Below are positions 11,120 to 20,953 of a stretch of DNA of 41,726 bases, piece by piece. Source of the stretch: Chara braunii (Eukaryota > Streptophyta > Charophyceae > Charales > Characeae); contig BFEA01000905.1 in assembly GCA_003427395.1 (NCBI GenBank), positions 208,455 through 250,180 on the forward strand. The letters are read 5' to 3'. The position numbers were made by a program, and so were the translations under genes. Numbering within the stretch: the first letter of the stretch is position 1; each line of letters opens with the position of its first letter. The notes below the pieces were generated by a model. That model did not search any database, was not told where the DNA came from, and saw only the letters and a list, made by a program, of their open reading frames with translations.

Positions 11120-11157
11120 CTGTCTCTTATACACATCTAGATGTGTATAAGAGACAG
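11120..11157. other. Tn5 mosaic-end palindrome: Nextera mate-pair junction left in the assembly
   Basis: The 19-mer CTGTCTCTTATACACATCT is followed immediately by its complement AGATGTGTATAAGAGACAG, giving a perfect 38-bp palindrome. This is the hyperactive Tn5 mosaic end in the back-to-back form made when mate-pair fragments are circularised. It is synthetic sequence, not part of the genome. The homologous copy at 32.7 kb runs straight through the matching point, from ACATAACATATATT into TTTTCCAGAG, with no such insert. Confidence 0.96.
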
Positions 11158-11197
11158 GTTTGCGAAAATGTTCGGGGGAACATATTTTTTTTTCGTA

Positions 11198-11217
11198 AAA
11201 AAAAAAAAAAAAAAAAA

Positions 11218-11260
<43 letters not shown>

Positions 11261-11272
11261 CTGATGTTTTTT

Positions 11273-11304
<32 letters not shown>
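11198..11304. repeat. Homopolymer A and T runs next to the adapter junction
   Basis: A run of A is followed directly by a long run of T, then a second T run after CTGATGTTTTTTAGAAA. Similar A runs lie at about 10998-11026. Lengths of such runs are unreliable, and these lie beside a chimeric join. Confidence 0.8.
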
Positions 11305-11309
<5 letters not shown>

Positions 11310-11470
11310 TTGCGTTCGGAGGGTTCTGGGCGCTTGTTCGCGTTCGGGCGAACATGTTCGCATTCGCCTCCGAACATGAACACGGTGCTACGTAGCTTTC
11401 GAGTACCAATTTAAAATATAATGTCCTTTTTTAATGAATAATATGTTGAGGGAACAACGGCACCTGGACC

Positions 11471-11740
11471 GTGACACGGAAGCGGAGAGTGAGAAGAGTG
11501 ACCGGGAGGTCCGGACCCGGTCCTGGCATAGACTGGACCAGTGGCGGGGGGATCACCCACTTGCAGAACCTGTGGAAAGTGGCCCGAAGGCCAGCTCGCG
11601 ACGATGAAATGACCAGAGCCCCAAGACTGAGAGAGAGGAGGTCAATTCGTGGGGCGGAAGAACGAAGGGGTGAGCGATTACGGAAGAGAGAGAGAGAAGC
11701 TAAAGAGTGCGTGTGCACGACGTGCAACGCAGAGTGGTAG
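11471..11740 (+). CDS. Arginine-rich LTR reading frame (copy 1)
   Basis: Open frame of about 89 residues near the left end of the 5' LTR. It starts TRKRRVRR, has WTSGGGITHL near residue 24, an arginine/glutamate-rich stretch (RLRERRS, ERLRKRERE), and ends NAEW. The equivalent frame in the 3' LTR (34998-35267) is also open and ends NTEW, although about a quarter of the residues differ. The purine-rich bias makes stops rare, so this may be chance. No protein family was recognised. If real it would be a small basic protein. Confidence 0.25.
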   Translation: MTRKRRVRRVTGRSGPGPGIDWTSGGGITHLQNLWKVARRPARDDEMTRAPRLRERRSIRGAEERRGERLRKREREAKECVCTTCNAEW

Positions 11741-14441
11741 TGACGCACGAGACGAGGACGTTCAAGCGTGAGAGGGAAGAGGCTCAGAGGTTAACACGTG
11801 TCGACTGGATTCAGAGAGAGAGGTCGAACTAGAAGGGAGACAAACGTCTCTTGCCAGGGATTCCCGCCATATGCTTGGGAGATCACCCCGCGTCTTGTCC
11901 GATATAGTTGGTGCAAATGTGGGCTCGCAGAGAGGTGTGACTGTCACTACATTTTGAATGGGCAAGCGTGAAGAGGAACCCACACGTACGTTGGGGGGGA
12001 GGCCTGTGCATGATCTGTGCAAAGGTGTGCTAGCCGTCGCGAGTGCGGTGAGGAGGTGGGCGAAGAGAAAGATGGTCTCCTGTGAAAACGCTGGGTAGAG
12101 CTGCGAAAGGAGCTTTCGGGAAACATCTAGTGCCTCGCTTCAGTTCATCTAACTCGTGTCTGTCGGCTTGGCCTCAGCCAAGGAACGCTCCAGTGCTCGT
12201 GTACTAGGGAAGTTTGTGCGAAGCAAGTCGATATGTGCCAAAAGGGACTCCACAAGATCGTGAGTTCGGCATCGTGGTGGAAGACTCGCCATGAGCATGT
12301 GAACTGTATTCAAGACACGGGTAGTAGTGTTCGTGATGGAAAGGTGCGAAGGTGCGCCCAACCTTTTTAGTTGACGAAAACTCCCATCGCCTGTCGCTAG
12401 TGAGTCTGTGCAAAGTTCAGGGGTAATATACTGCTATTGGATGTACCTGTATAGTTGGCCTAGTCTGATTGACAATCGAACATTATGAAGAGACATGTGT
12501 TCCTACTTCGCGTGTGCCATAAGTGATTGGGGGCAAGCTTTATTCAAACTTTGGATGACGTTAGCTATTTCGGGTCAGACAATTATTGACCTTGTTTGTG
12601 AGCTGACTTGCTGAGAGACGAGCTGGGAAGGAACAACCTGTTTTCCACGGCGGGCATGCTAAGAACTTTATCGTCCTCTGGGCTTAGGCAAATCAGCGTG
12701 AGAGGCGATTAATGAAGACCCAAAATTTCGGCGTTTTTTTAATGCTATTTATAATAAAACCAGAAGGTTTTTTTAACCAAAAAATGCATCATCCCATAGA
12801 GTGCACACTATATTAACAAACCATTAAAAAAAACAAAAAATTTATAAAAACAGGGTGAAATAGTAAGGCAAAACTGCACTTGAATGAAATTTGTTTTCAG
12901 CGAATTTTCAGGATTGTCAGTGTTTTTGGAAGTGGTCTTATCAGAGGAAATTCCAATGCTCCAAAATTTCAAATGAGAACAAATTTGGTATAGAACAACC
13001 TTGAATTAAGATAAAAACAGGCAAAAAAAAAAAAAAAAAGTAAAATTTCACCCCCAAACCCTAATTTTTGTTTTGGACCTGTTACTCAGGATCTAAAACT
13101 GGGGGTCCCCGTTAACCACGTGTGATCAGCGTGACAGAAGTTTGATCATCCGATTTGCTGAAGACAGCGAAGCGAATGCACCTGTAAAGAGAGGGTGATT
13201 CTCGATAGTCCAGTTAAAACAAAGAGTTAGTGCTATGTAGAAGAGGGAGGAGAGGAATAGAGAGAGAGAGGGACTCTCGTCAGAGCGTCAGAGGCATAAT
13301 GGTTAGATAGCTCGATTGATGCCTCTTGCTCTTGCCCGAGCTACCATGCCATTAGCTTGAGTAAGTCTGCTTTGGATGAGTCACCGTGGTATTGGCATGA
13401 AGTATCTTACAGGGTTTGACGCGCCCCCATTTTCATTCGCCTTGTCTTGAGTAAGTGGAAAGGATAAGCAAAAGCCCATGGGCATAAGAAGAGAAGGGCG
13501 GACTTTCGTTTTCTGTGTCGGTTGTGCACAAATGACAATCTATCTACTCAATTTTCTTGGTCGGTGTGCATAAGCTACAACCTGTCTACTTAACATTCCG
13601 TGTCGAGTTGCATGAGTGGCAGTTTATCTACCTGATAGTCTTTATCATTATCAATCACTCTCTTTACACGCCAGATAAGACTGATGTTTCCAGAGCGATT
13701 TGGTTAAAGTGAAGGGTTTGGTATGCAATGAGCAAAAAAAGGGGGAGGTGACGCGAGTTGCGCCTGAAAACTTACGATTCATTCCTGCCGTGAGTCCCCG
13801 TGACGCATGCACGCTAACTGAGCTTTTGTAGAAGAACACTACATAAAAACAAAACCCTAAGGACAAGATGTGGGTTTTCTCAGAAAAAGGGTTGAATGTG
13901 CGACTAACCGATGAAATTCCTAATCCGATCTCAACTTCAGGCACAGCCATATTGGGTACTGTTTGCGTTAATGTCGCATATGAAAATGCATGTGGAAACT
14001 GACTTGCTGATTCAGAGAAAGGATCGAGGGCATGCGTGAACAGTTACTCGTACAACTGAGAAGCAGTAATTTTCCCCGCCTCTTTCTAAAGTGAGTATAG
14101 TTGAGGAACGTCTGAAGAGGGGGCAGCGTGAGGTAACCCCAAGTGGGCCATGAACATAGTGACCATTTGGACTGACGTTATGGTGAAGCCTTAATTCACA
14201 GAATGTTCTTGTTTATATCTTGATTATGGGATCACTGTCGGTTATCATTCGAGTCACTAGCCTGAGGTTTGGAATGTGAGTTCAAATGTTGGTTATCTAT
14301 CACATGTAGGTCACTTTTGGCCCACAAAGTAATGTATGGGGAAAATCTGGCAGTACCAACAATAGTGATCCAACTACTATTCTAGCGAGTCCTAAAGCTC
14401 AGGAATGCCTTGGCGTTTGGTTGGGTTTGGGCACTTACTTA

Positions 14442-14765
14442 TTAGTAGGGTCGGGAAGCCATAGTATTCCAAAGAGCACGGGGATTTCTGTATCCTGCAG
14501 GAACACATGAATAGATTAATGGACCTGTGAATCTTGCATGGGGGTGCGGGCCATTAATCCAATAGCCGAGTTCCTGCGACGAGCAAGTGTCCATTCTCAT
14601 CTGTTTCCTAAGTGAAGTTCCAAGTGAAGAATCAGAGAATTTACCACAGAGCCAATTGAAAATAGTTTTGCATTGATAGCAGGCCACATCGAACCATGGG
14701 GAAAAAAGGAAAAGGGGAGGAAAGAGTTGGAATGAATGTTGTAGGGTAAGACAAGACAACTTCAC
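14442..14765 (-). other. Antisense open frame shared by both LTRs
   Basis: A 107-codon frame on the - strand has an equivalent of 106 codons at 37964-38284 in the 3' LTR. Both begin MKLSCLTLQHSFQLFPP and end with an NTM-containing tail. Shared openness is expected for LTR copies and no family is recognised, so it is listed as an observation and not as a supported gene. Confidence 0.2.
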
Positions 14766-16562
14766 TTTTAAGTTGTGTGAGACGTGAAAACTGACTAAAA
14801 ACGGGTGGGGTTATTGATTGGAGACGAGAAGGAAATATTCTATTGCTAATTTCGGGTTTCCCTTTCACATAGAGCCACAAGTAAGCCTATGTGAAATGAT
14901 CTCTTAACTGGCATCTAGGTGCGATCGTTGAAAGCCCTGGGTTTAATATGGGCTGCCCTGCCTTTTGAACTGGAAGAGAGGTAGAACTAAAAGTGAAAGT
15001 CGAGCAAACTGGTTATGGAACTTGAACTGGTCCTAGCATGTTTTCCAAGGTCCGTCTCTCTTCTGGTTGCGGTTCATGGGCAAGAGAAAGTCCTTATTAC
15101 GCCAGATCGTCTATTTGTTAGCTAAGTACCTGTTGGACGGTGATTAAAAGAACGTCGACTGAGGAGTGATCAGTAAGCGTTAAAAAAAAAAAGGTCGGGG
15201 GGGTTGTTAATAAAAGAAGGAAAGTAACAGAGATGTCTGAGATGAAGGTTGTCCAGAAGTAAACCACTCATGGAGACTTCATGGCAGTCTGTTTTTTTTT
15301 CCATGTCACCCTTTCCATGGGATATCTGAAAACTAGATCTAGTTGGGGTTCCGGTTAAAGTCTTTCCACTAGGAACGAACGGGGAAACAAGTTGCTATAA
15401 TTCTAAGGAGCGGACCGTGAATCCGAGATAACTAAAATTTAGGCTTGAGCCTAGGCTAGCACATTTTGACAAGCGGAACAGACATTGGTTAAATGTTGAA
15501 TAACTAAATAGGGTCAAATTGTGGGTAAGATTACGGGCATATGCATGCGCATGTCAGTGAAGAGGATTTGTTGACTGCCACACTGTGATGGATCCTTCCT
15601 CCACCTGTTTTTTTTCCGTAAACAGCGACAAAGAACCTCGATAACAAACAGGTAATCGGCAGGCTCGAGAAAATTATGGGACCCTTCATAAGGGCTTAAT
15701 TCCTATTCCACCCACTAGAAATATTTTATACATCAGGGTTTACTTTTGGTGAGAATGATTCAGCAATCACTGTTAAACAAGCCAGTGCAGAACACTCGAC
15801 CAGACTACCGCAGGCCAATTGGCATCTTGCGGATCAGACCTGGTGTCGGCATTTGATAGGCGGCGGTACACAACTGACACTGAAGCTCTCAGCAATTACT
15901 GAATACTCTAGCTAACACCAACTACTTCAGGTCTGAGAGCAGTTGATTACCCTGAGTGTGGAGTCTGCAGAGCGATTCGCAGCCTATCCCGCTTACTGTC
16001 TGATTCAGACATAAAAAGAAGCATGAGAGAGGAGGAGATTCTCGTGATAAAATACGGATCATGCAGAGATAAAAAGGACGGGTGGTAAGAAGAGGCATGT
16101 CGATATATGAGTCTACATAGGCACTCCATAAAGGAACAGGCAGTACGGCAGGTTAAAGAAAAGAAATACATAGAATATGTGTTCTACTCTTATGGCCACT
16201 ACGGTAAGTTCCACAACACTGACTCACTTCTTGAGACAGTAGATCAGGCGAGGAAAAGGCTCAGGTGACCACAAAAGTGTCCAAAAATCCCCATCAGCAT
16301 CCCAAAAGTCAAATATTGACCAACGGTTCCCCTTGCGCATTGCGATCAAGTGATCAAAACTCAGTGACCCGTTGTCTCAACAACATTCAGTTATCGGAGT
16401 TACTCGGAACTCTAAGTTAGGATCAATTTGTTATCAGTCATTGTCATTCAATTTAGAAGGCGGTGTCAGTTAGCCCGTGCATTCATCAAAAAACGCAGGG
16501 ATCAACTTGAGCATTCATCTTTGCACTTGAGTTTAGTTCAGTTTTTTTTAGTTAATAAGTCG

Positions 16563-17114
16563 GCGTTGACCAGTCTCAACAGGATTGCACTCAAGGATGC
16601 TTTCTGATACCGATATATCAAGACAGTCAGTTTCAGAAAGGGAGACTTATCAGCTTTTGTGGTTCATACTAAGTTTGGAGGTGGTGTCATTCATCATGAT
16701 GACTTGAGGGTCTATTTGAAGAAGGGTAAAAAAACACATGAGCATTTCAACTCAGTCTGGGTCTCGGCAGTCAAGTACCTAGAGGAGAGAGAGAGGTAGC
16801 TTGATGAGAGTGGGACAAAACTGATCCGCAGGTTTGGACCCAAGCTTTACACTGACTATCCCAAACCTCCAGTACCCTTTCCTCTCACAGATGGTTCTTG
16901 TTGGGGTGATCTGCTTGACTTGGCCAGAAGATATATCTTGTCCGCGACGATTGATAATGAGACAGTGACTGAACTATCAGAGTTTCAGCATCTCAGGCGA
17001 GGGATTTTGTCTCAACCCTATCTTCCTACTCTATGGGAGAAGTTTTCTGCTATGGTTGACTTCCGAATCATGAGATTTGGATGGAAAAGCTTAGAGCTAG
17101 CAGGCTTCAGGTGA
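16563..17114 (+). pseudogene. LTR-encoded accessory reading frame, 5' LTR copy
   Basis: One frame of about 184 codons reads LTSLNRIALKDAF, then VVHTKFGGG, DLRVYLKKGKK, VWVSAVKYLEERER, GPKLYTDYPKPPVPFPLTD, CWGDLLDL and finally EFQHLRRGILSQPYLPTLW. It is broken by TGA at 16605 and TAG at 16797. The same protein is read in the 3' LTR at 40048-40566 with stops at other places, so the ancestral LTR probably had an intact frame. Diverged relatives lie at 18026-18420, 18524-18916 and 19898-20313. I know no family with this pattern. It lies about 0.4 kb upstream of the poly(A) signal, so it may be in U3 or R depending on where transcription starts. Confidence 0.6.
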
Positions 17115-17486
17115 CAAGACATTCAGAGGCCTCAATCTCACGAAGTACGTAGACATGACTCAACGCACAAGAGACGCACAGTCAAAGGAGAGATCAGTGA
17201 CGAGACTCTAGAGGTATGAATGAGGACTTTTGACTAGTGCTGCCTGTGTCTACTCACTTGTGTCTTCCTGAGGTAATTATGAGTTCTCATCTTTCCTTCA
17301 CGTATCCTTGTCGTCACTCGAATCAGTCAGTCATGCTTCATTTGCATTGACTTTGCATGATAACTATGCTTTCTGATGATCTCGTCACAGTTCTCAAAAA
17401 TTAGAAAATTGGCAAAATTTATGTATGCATGACATACCAAAATTTCATAATTATTATTTGCACGATTTTTTGTTGTTCCGAATCAA

Positions 17487-17492
17487 AATAAA
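17487..17492 (+). promoter_or_regulatory. Polyadenylation signal of the 5' LTR
   Basis: AATAAA within ATCAAAATAAAAGATT. The same hexamer and context are kept in the 3' LTR at 40972-40977, and the inverted LTR terminus also keeps its complement. The position, ~190 bp before the LTR end, fits an R/U5 boundary shortly downstream. Confidence 0.55.
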
Positions 17493-17685
17493 AGATTTTT
17501 AAGACCAGGGACTGGCGAAGACCGCAATTGAAGGGTCTCGCTCGAAGTCGAACGCACACAATAGGAAGGGATTTGCTTTAATTAATTTATTTTATTTATT
17601 GCAAATATCATTCAAAATTCTGCGTGACATCCTGTTGACTTTCTGGTCACCTGAAGAGGCCCGACTAGAAAAAGTGCGACAAAAA

Positions 17686-17703
17686 TGACGCCGTTGGCGG
17701 GGA
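17686..17703 (+). promoter_or_regulatory. Primer binding site, tRNA-Asp-like
   Basis: TGACGCCGTTGGCGGGGA lies four bases after the LTR terminus TGCGACA. Plant Ty3 elements of the Athila/Tat type commonly use TGGCGCCGTTGCCGGGGA, the complement of the tRNA-Asp 3' end (from memory). The match is 16 of 18. It would prime minus-strand DNA synthesis on the element RNA. Confidence 0.75.
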
Positions 17704-18025
17704 TATGAAAAATTTTCATGTCCGGAACGAGCCTGGGTCAGCAACCGCTTTGAACCTTTGATTAGGACTTGAGAACTATTGACAATATTCTGATTTTTAC
17801 ATAAACTCTGTATCTTGATTAAGCTATTAATTTCTTGGAAATTCAAGTTGCTATCTGGGTCTTATCTCTTCATGTGTGAGGTACCACACTGGACTGGAAA
17901 GGAAAACTGACATTATTCGGTGAGGAAAATCAGGCTTGATCACAGGTATGCCTTTTTAGCTCTTGACGTCCCTGCAGAACTGTGAAAGAAGAGAATGAGT
18001 CAGAAGCCTAGATATTTCATCAAAA

Positions 18026-18420
18026 ATGCTAACTACTGATGCATTGAAAGAACTCTCAAAATTAACTATTAAATGGGTATTTCCCTATCGGTATGAACAT
18101 TGTTGGGTCTATCGTTCCGGCAGTTTGACCATCTGTGTAGTGCTGATTCGTTTTTTGGAGGGGGATATCTATGATATCCGTCCTTATGCCAAGAAAGGAG
18201 ACTGCAACGATGGTGAGGTCTTTATTAACTGGTTATGAAAAATTGTTGTTCAGTCGATCTTCGATGAAAAGGCAGATCTAAGTAGGTGAAAAAAAAGGTG
18301 GAATGGGGGTTAATGCCAGTAACCTATGAAATAATTTAAATATCTTCTATCGTTGACAGCTACTATAACGGAAGTAATTGGTTGCCAATAATCAACATGG
18401 TACTGAAGTGGAAAAAATGA
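18026..18420 (+). pseudogene. Accessory frame paralogue P1
   Basis: The first 70 codons read LKELSKLTIKWVF, VVLIRFLEGDIYDIRPYAKKG and VFINWL, then hit a TGA at 18236. They line up without gaps with the LTR frame around LNRIALKDAF and VVHTEFAGGVIHDLRVYLK. After a frameshift the C-terminal piece at 18358-18420 reads NGSNWLPIINMVLKW, matching the RDWLPLL piece of P3 and, more weakly, the CWGNLVDLVKR piece of the LTR frame. Function is unknown. This is the first unit after the primer site. Confidence 0.45.
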
Positions 18421-18523
18421 GAGAGTTGTCATGAGAGCAAGAGAGACTTCGGCAAAGGAAACCAGACAAAGAAGATTGAAATTTGGCAGAGGTTCAGGTT
18501 CAAGCAAGGAAAACGTTGAGTGT

Positions 18524-18916
18524 CTTCTGAGATCACTGAATGTTTTAAGTGAGAAAAAAATGTTTCTGTACAAGATCGTTAAGTATAAGATGGTCGAGAG
18601 TGGATAAGAGCAGGAATGATTCTATGTCCTGACATTCTACTTCACATCCGTGGACACATATAATGTAAGAATTTATGTTCCTAAAGAAAGAAGTGTTGAT
18701 GCTGTGTATGGGACATGCTGGGGATTTGCCGAGGAAGTTGTACTGAAAGAGAAAGAGAGACTTGAGAGAGAAAATAAGTGTTTCATTAGACCTACGCGGC
18801 TTACTATCTTTGAAGGATTCCCAACTCCTCCTTTATCTCCTATCTTGTCACGAAACAACTGGTCTGTTGTCATTGAGTTAGCACTGAAAGTGAGAAGAGA
18901 CCAAGGACGCAAATGA
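18524..18916 (+). pseudogene. Accessory frame paralogue P2
   Basis: About 130 codons in one frame with stops at 18605 (TAA) and 18617 (TGA). It begins LRSLNVLSEKKMF and continues NVRIYVPKERS, CWGFAEEVVLKEKERLERE, GFPTPPLSPILS and NWSVVIELALKVRR. It shares the order of the LTR frame: VR-hydrophobic-Y, then W, then E(K/R)ER-x-L-E/D, then an aromatic-x-P-x-PP motif, then W followed by a leucine-rich helix and RR/KR. The second part (18650-18916) is open. It is the best-preserved internal member of the array. No known family was recognised. Confidence 0.5.
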
Positions 18917-19052
18917 GTCAACCATACGTACCTCCAAAAGTGAGACCCTAGTTTAGGCTGGGAAGAGGACATAGGAGGCTGAGTAAGGAGGATTCTGATA
19001 AACTATTCAATTCTCTTAATTCTATAACAAGAAGAGTTGTGATTCGTTACAA

Positions 19053-19532
19053 CAACAGAAAAATTCCCACGAGAAATGAAAGTTGAAAAAATGTTCCATA
19101 AAAAAAAAATCCTTCATATTTATAAATTATAATTTCAATGTTTATCCAATTCTAAAAATTTCTGTTTTATTTGATATGTTCCCGTCTAAATATGAGTTTT
19201 CCCTTCCAAATACACCTATTTGTTCAAGATGGAATGAAAGTCTTGACGAGTTTATGAAATGTTTTAATTAAACTTTCATTCCACTACAACAAATATATTT
19301 TAATTTAGATTGGATTAACCTATTTATCACTGAAAATCCTTACTTAGAATGACAGACAAATTAAAATATTTAATGAACTCATCCAGACTTCCATTCCATC
19401 TCTAGCCTGCAGTTCAAATACGAAGGGATACCTCATTCTTGATGTTATTTTTTAAGATGGAATAAACTTTTAAAATTTAGAATGTAATTTTACTATAGAA
19501 TGATTATTTAATTCTGGGACATTTTTCTGTTG
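19053..19532. mobile_element. Nested ~480-bp inverted-repeat element, + orientation
   Basis: Termini CAACAGAAAAATTCCCA and its near complement TGGGACATTTTTCTGTTG bound an AT-rich, non-coding element. The flanks carry a possible 2-bp duplication (AA at 19051-19052 and 19533-19534). The inverted copy at 34470-34991 matches along its whole length. It sits between P2 and P3 of the accessory array. The two copies lie in opposite orientations within one retrotransposon. Confidence 0.75.
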
Positions 19533-19639
19533 AAGATTGTGAGGTATGGGGCACTAATGAATCTGGGATGGGAACATGATGGTATGTATGTTCTTACCTG
19601 TTATTTTATTGACCTTGATGAGTTTGACATTGGATCTAA

Positions 19640-19840
19640 GTGCCACGATATATAGGTTCGAAGAGTGTAGAAATGGTCGATGTCGGCAATGAGCATAAAA
19701 TATTGCAGATGACGAAAGAAGAAAACTTGAATAAGAAGGGGAGAGTTTCTCTTGAAGTACTTATGCTAGACCTATCACTAGGATATCATGTCTACATGTT
19801 GAAGGGCTTACGTTTTCAAGGAATAATTGATCAATCATGA
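19640..19840 (+). other. Unassigned open segment between accessory paralogues
   Basis: A 66-codon open stretch with KKGRVSLEVLMLDLSLGYHVYMLKGL near its end. Base composition is like that of the neighbouring accessory frames. It may be the decayed N-terminal part of P3 or of a lost unit. The similarity is too weak to assign. Confidence 0.2.
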
Positions 19841-19897
19841 TATATTTTATATTGACGGTGAAGATGGCTCAAGGAGAACACTCTCAGCAACAAAATT

Positions 19898-20313
19898 GTG
19901 AGAGGTAGACTTTATGAAATAATGGGATCTAATAATCCATTTATAATCCTGAGATATGAGACTTATGTAAGAGGACGTATGAAATTTAACATTCCAGTGG
20001 TCCAATTCCTGAACACCGGCAACTTGAATGTGAGAATTTACGCTTCCGCAAGCCTAGAGAAGAAAACTGATTATTTAGAATGTCGGATGGGAGCCTAGGT
20101 CAGCCTTATAAGGACAAAAAAGTGGCTTGAAAAGGAATCAGACAATATGAGAGACTCCCTAGTTTTTTAACTACTGATGATTTTGATGACAGGAGAGACT
20201 GGTTGCCTCTCCTAGAAGCTATTGCCATAGTAAGTAACGCAATGGAGAGTGACTCTACAGTGGTGATAAAGTCCTTATTCTTAAATACTTTTGAGTACCG
20301 ATTGAACAGTTAA
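19898..20313 (+). pseudogene. Accessory frame paralogue P3
   Basis: Reads NNPFIILRYETYVRGRMKF, VVQFLNTGNLNVRIYASASLEKK, then a TAG at 20096. In the same frame WLEKESDNMRDSLVF follows and is stopped at 20168. After a shift the piece DDRRDWLPLLEAIAIVSNAM follows. The VVxF..G....VRxY order, the W-L-E-K-E segment and the DWLPLL end align with P1, P2 and the LTR frame. This is the most decayed of the three clear internal members. A weak further candidate (20328-20537, containing FPQPFFD) follows it. Confidence 0.4.
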
Positions 20314-20582
20314 CGTTTGGGGTTGTATTGGAAGGAAGGATAGTCAAGACAAAAGGGACACATCGGATCTCAGACACGAGCCTTTCTTCTTTTGATGAGC
20401 TTGAGTTCCCGCAACCTTTCTTTGATCAAATGAGAGACTCTGCCTTGAGAGTCGTCACTGACCAGACTAAAATTTGTTATTTGCTGAACGTAGTGAAAGT
20501 GAGAATCACTGAGAGAGTATCATATCACTCTTCTTGAGAGTGAGTCTCTCTTGTAAGGAGAATTAACAGCGGTTCATAAGCC

Positions 20583-20849
20583 ATGCAATTTGACATTGAG
20601 ATTGTAGACCTGACACGATACTTTATGATCCGAGGTACTGTGAAAGGATATAACAGCAGATTGAGTAGGGATGAAAGAAGGGGACTGATTGAGGATTATA
20701 TTGGAAGACTGAGAAGGATTGCGTTGCCTTTGATCACTACTCAGTCTATTATTGCCTACACTCTCTACGTCCAAAACTCTCAAGGGGTAGAGCAAACAAG
20801 GGAAGAGAGAAACGAACTTGTATCCCTTGCAAGAAGAGTAAGAGATTGA
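20583..20849 (+). other. Open frame just upstream of gag
   Basis: 89 codons: MQFDIEIVDLTRYFMIRGTV, then SRDERRGLIEDYIGRLRRI, ending ELVSLARRVRD. It is charged, with helix-like spacing. It could be the gag N-terminal region displaced by a shift, or another accessory unit. No family was recognised. Confidence 0.25.
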
Positions 20850-20953
20850 AAAGTAAGAAAAAAAATGACAAAAGTGACAGAAAGAGGGATAAGAGAGTAT
20901 CGGGAAAGTTTATGGTCAAAATGGTTGGATGAGGGAGACCTAACTCTTCTGCA

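Larger units (their letters stand above)
10887..11392. mobile_element. Small inverted-repeat element (copy 1), flanked by 11-bp duplication, containing an assembly chimera
   Basis: The direct repeat TAGCTTTCGAG flanks the element at 10876-10886 and 11393-11403. The termini are CTGCTTAGCACGCCGAAC on the left and GAACACGGTGCTACG on the right, so TAGCAC / GTGCTA form the inverted ends. Inside both ends are repeated palindromes of the GAACATGTTC / GAACGTGTTC type. A second copy lies at 32552-32890. A sequencing-adapter junction at 11120-11157 splits this copy. After it the left-arm sequence (10963-11010) is repeated as 11158-11205, so the internal structure and length are unreliable. A 10-11-bp duplication would suit Mutator-like elements, but the family is not certain. 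Confidence 0.65.
11445..17681 (+). repeat. 5' long terminal repeat (~6.2 kb)
   Basis: Sequence similarity with the 3' LTR starts at GAGGGAACAACGGCACCTG (11448-11466; partner 34451-34469) and runs to TGCGACA at 17681. The exact left edge is uncertain because a few bases either side could be aligned. It contains an arginine-rich frame near the left end, A-rich tracts around 12720-13080, a conserved reading frame at 16563-17114, and a polyadenylation signal near the right end. It lacks the 522-bp insertion found in the 3' LTR and so preserves the empty site. Confidence 0.85.

Noticed and set aside
11047-11409. Open frames full of lysine and phenylalanine around 11.0-11.4 kb
   Set aside because: They are homopolymer runs and adapter sequence translated, at a chimeric join.
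15947-16171. Antisense frame shared by both LTRs (partner 39466-39747)
   Set aside because: Sharing is expected for LTR copies. Lengths differ and no family or start context supports it.
11445-17681. Reading the two 6-kb repeats as a segmental duplication
   Set aside because: A tRNA-Asp-like primer site directly follows the first repeat, both end in the same terminus, and gag-pol lies between, so they are LTRs.
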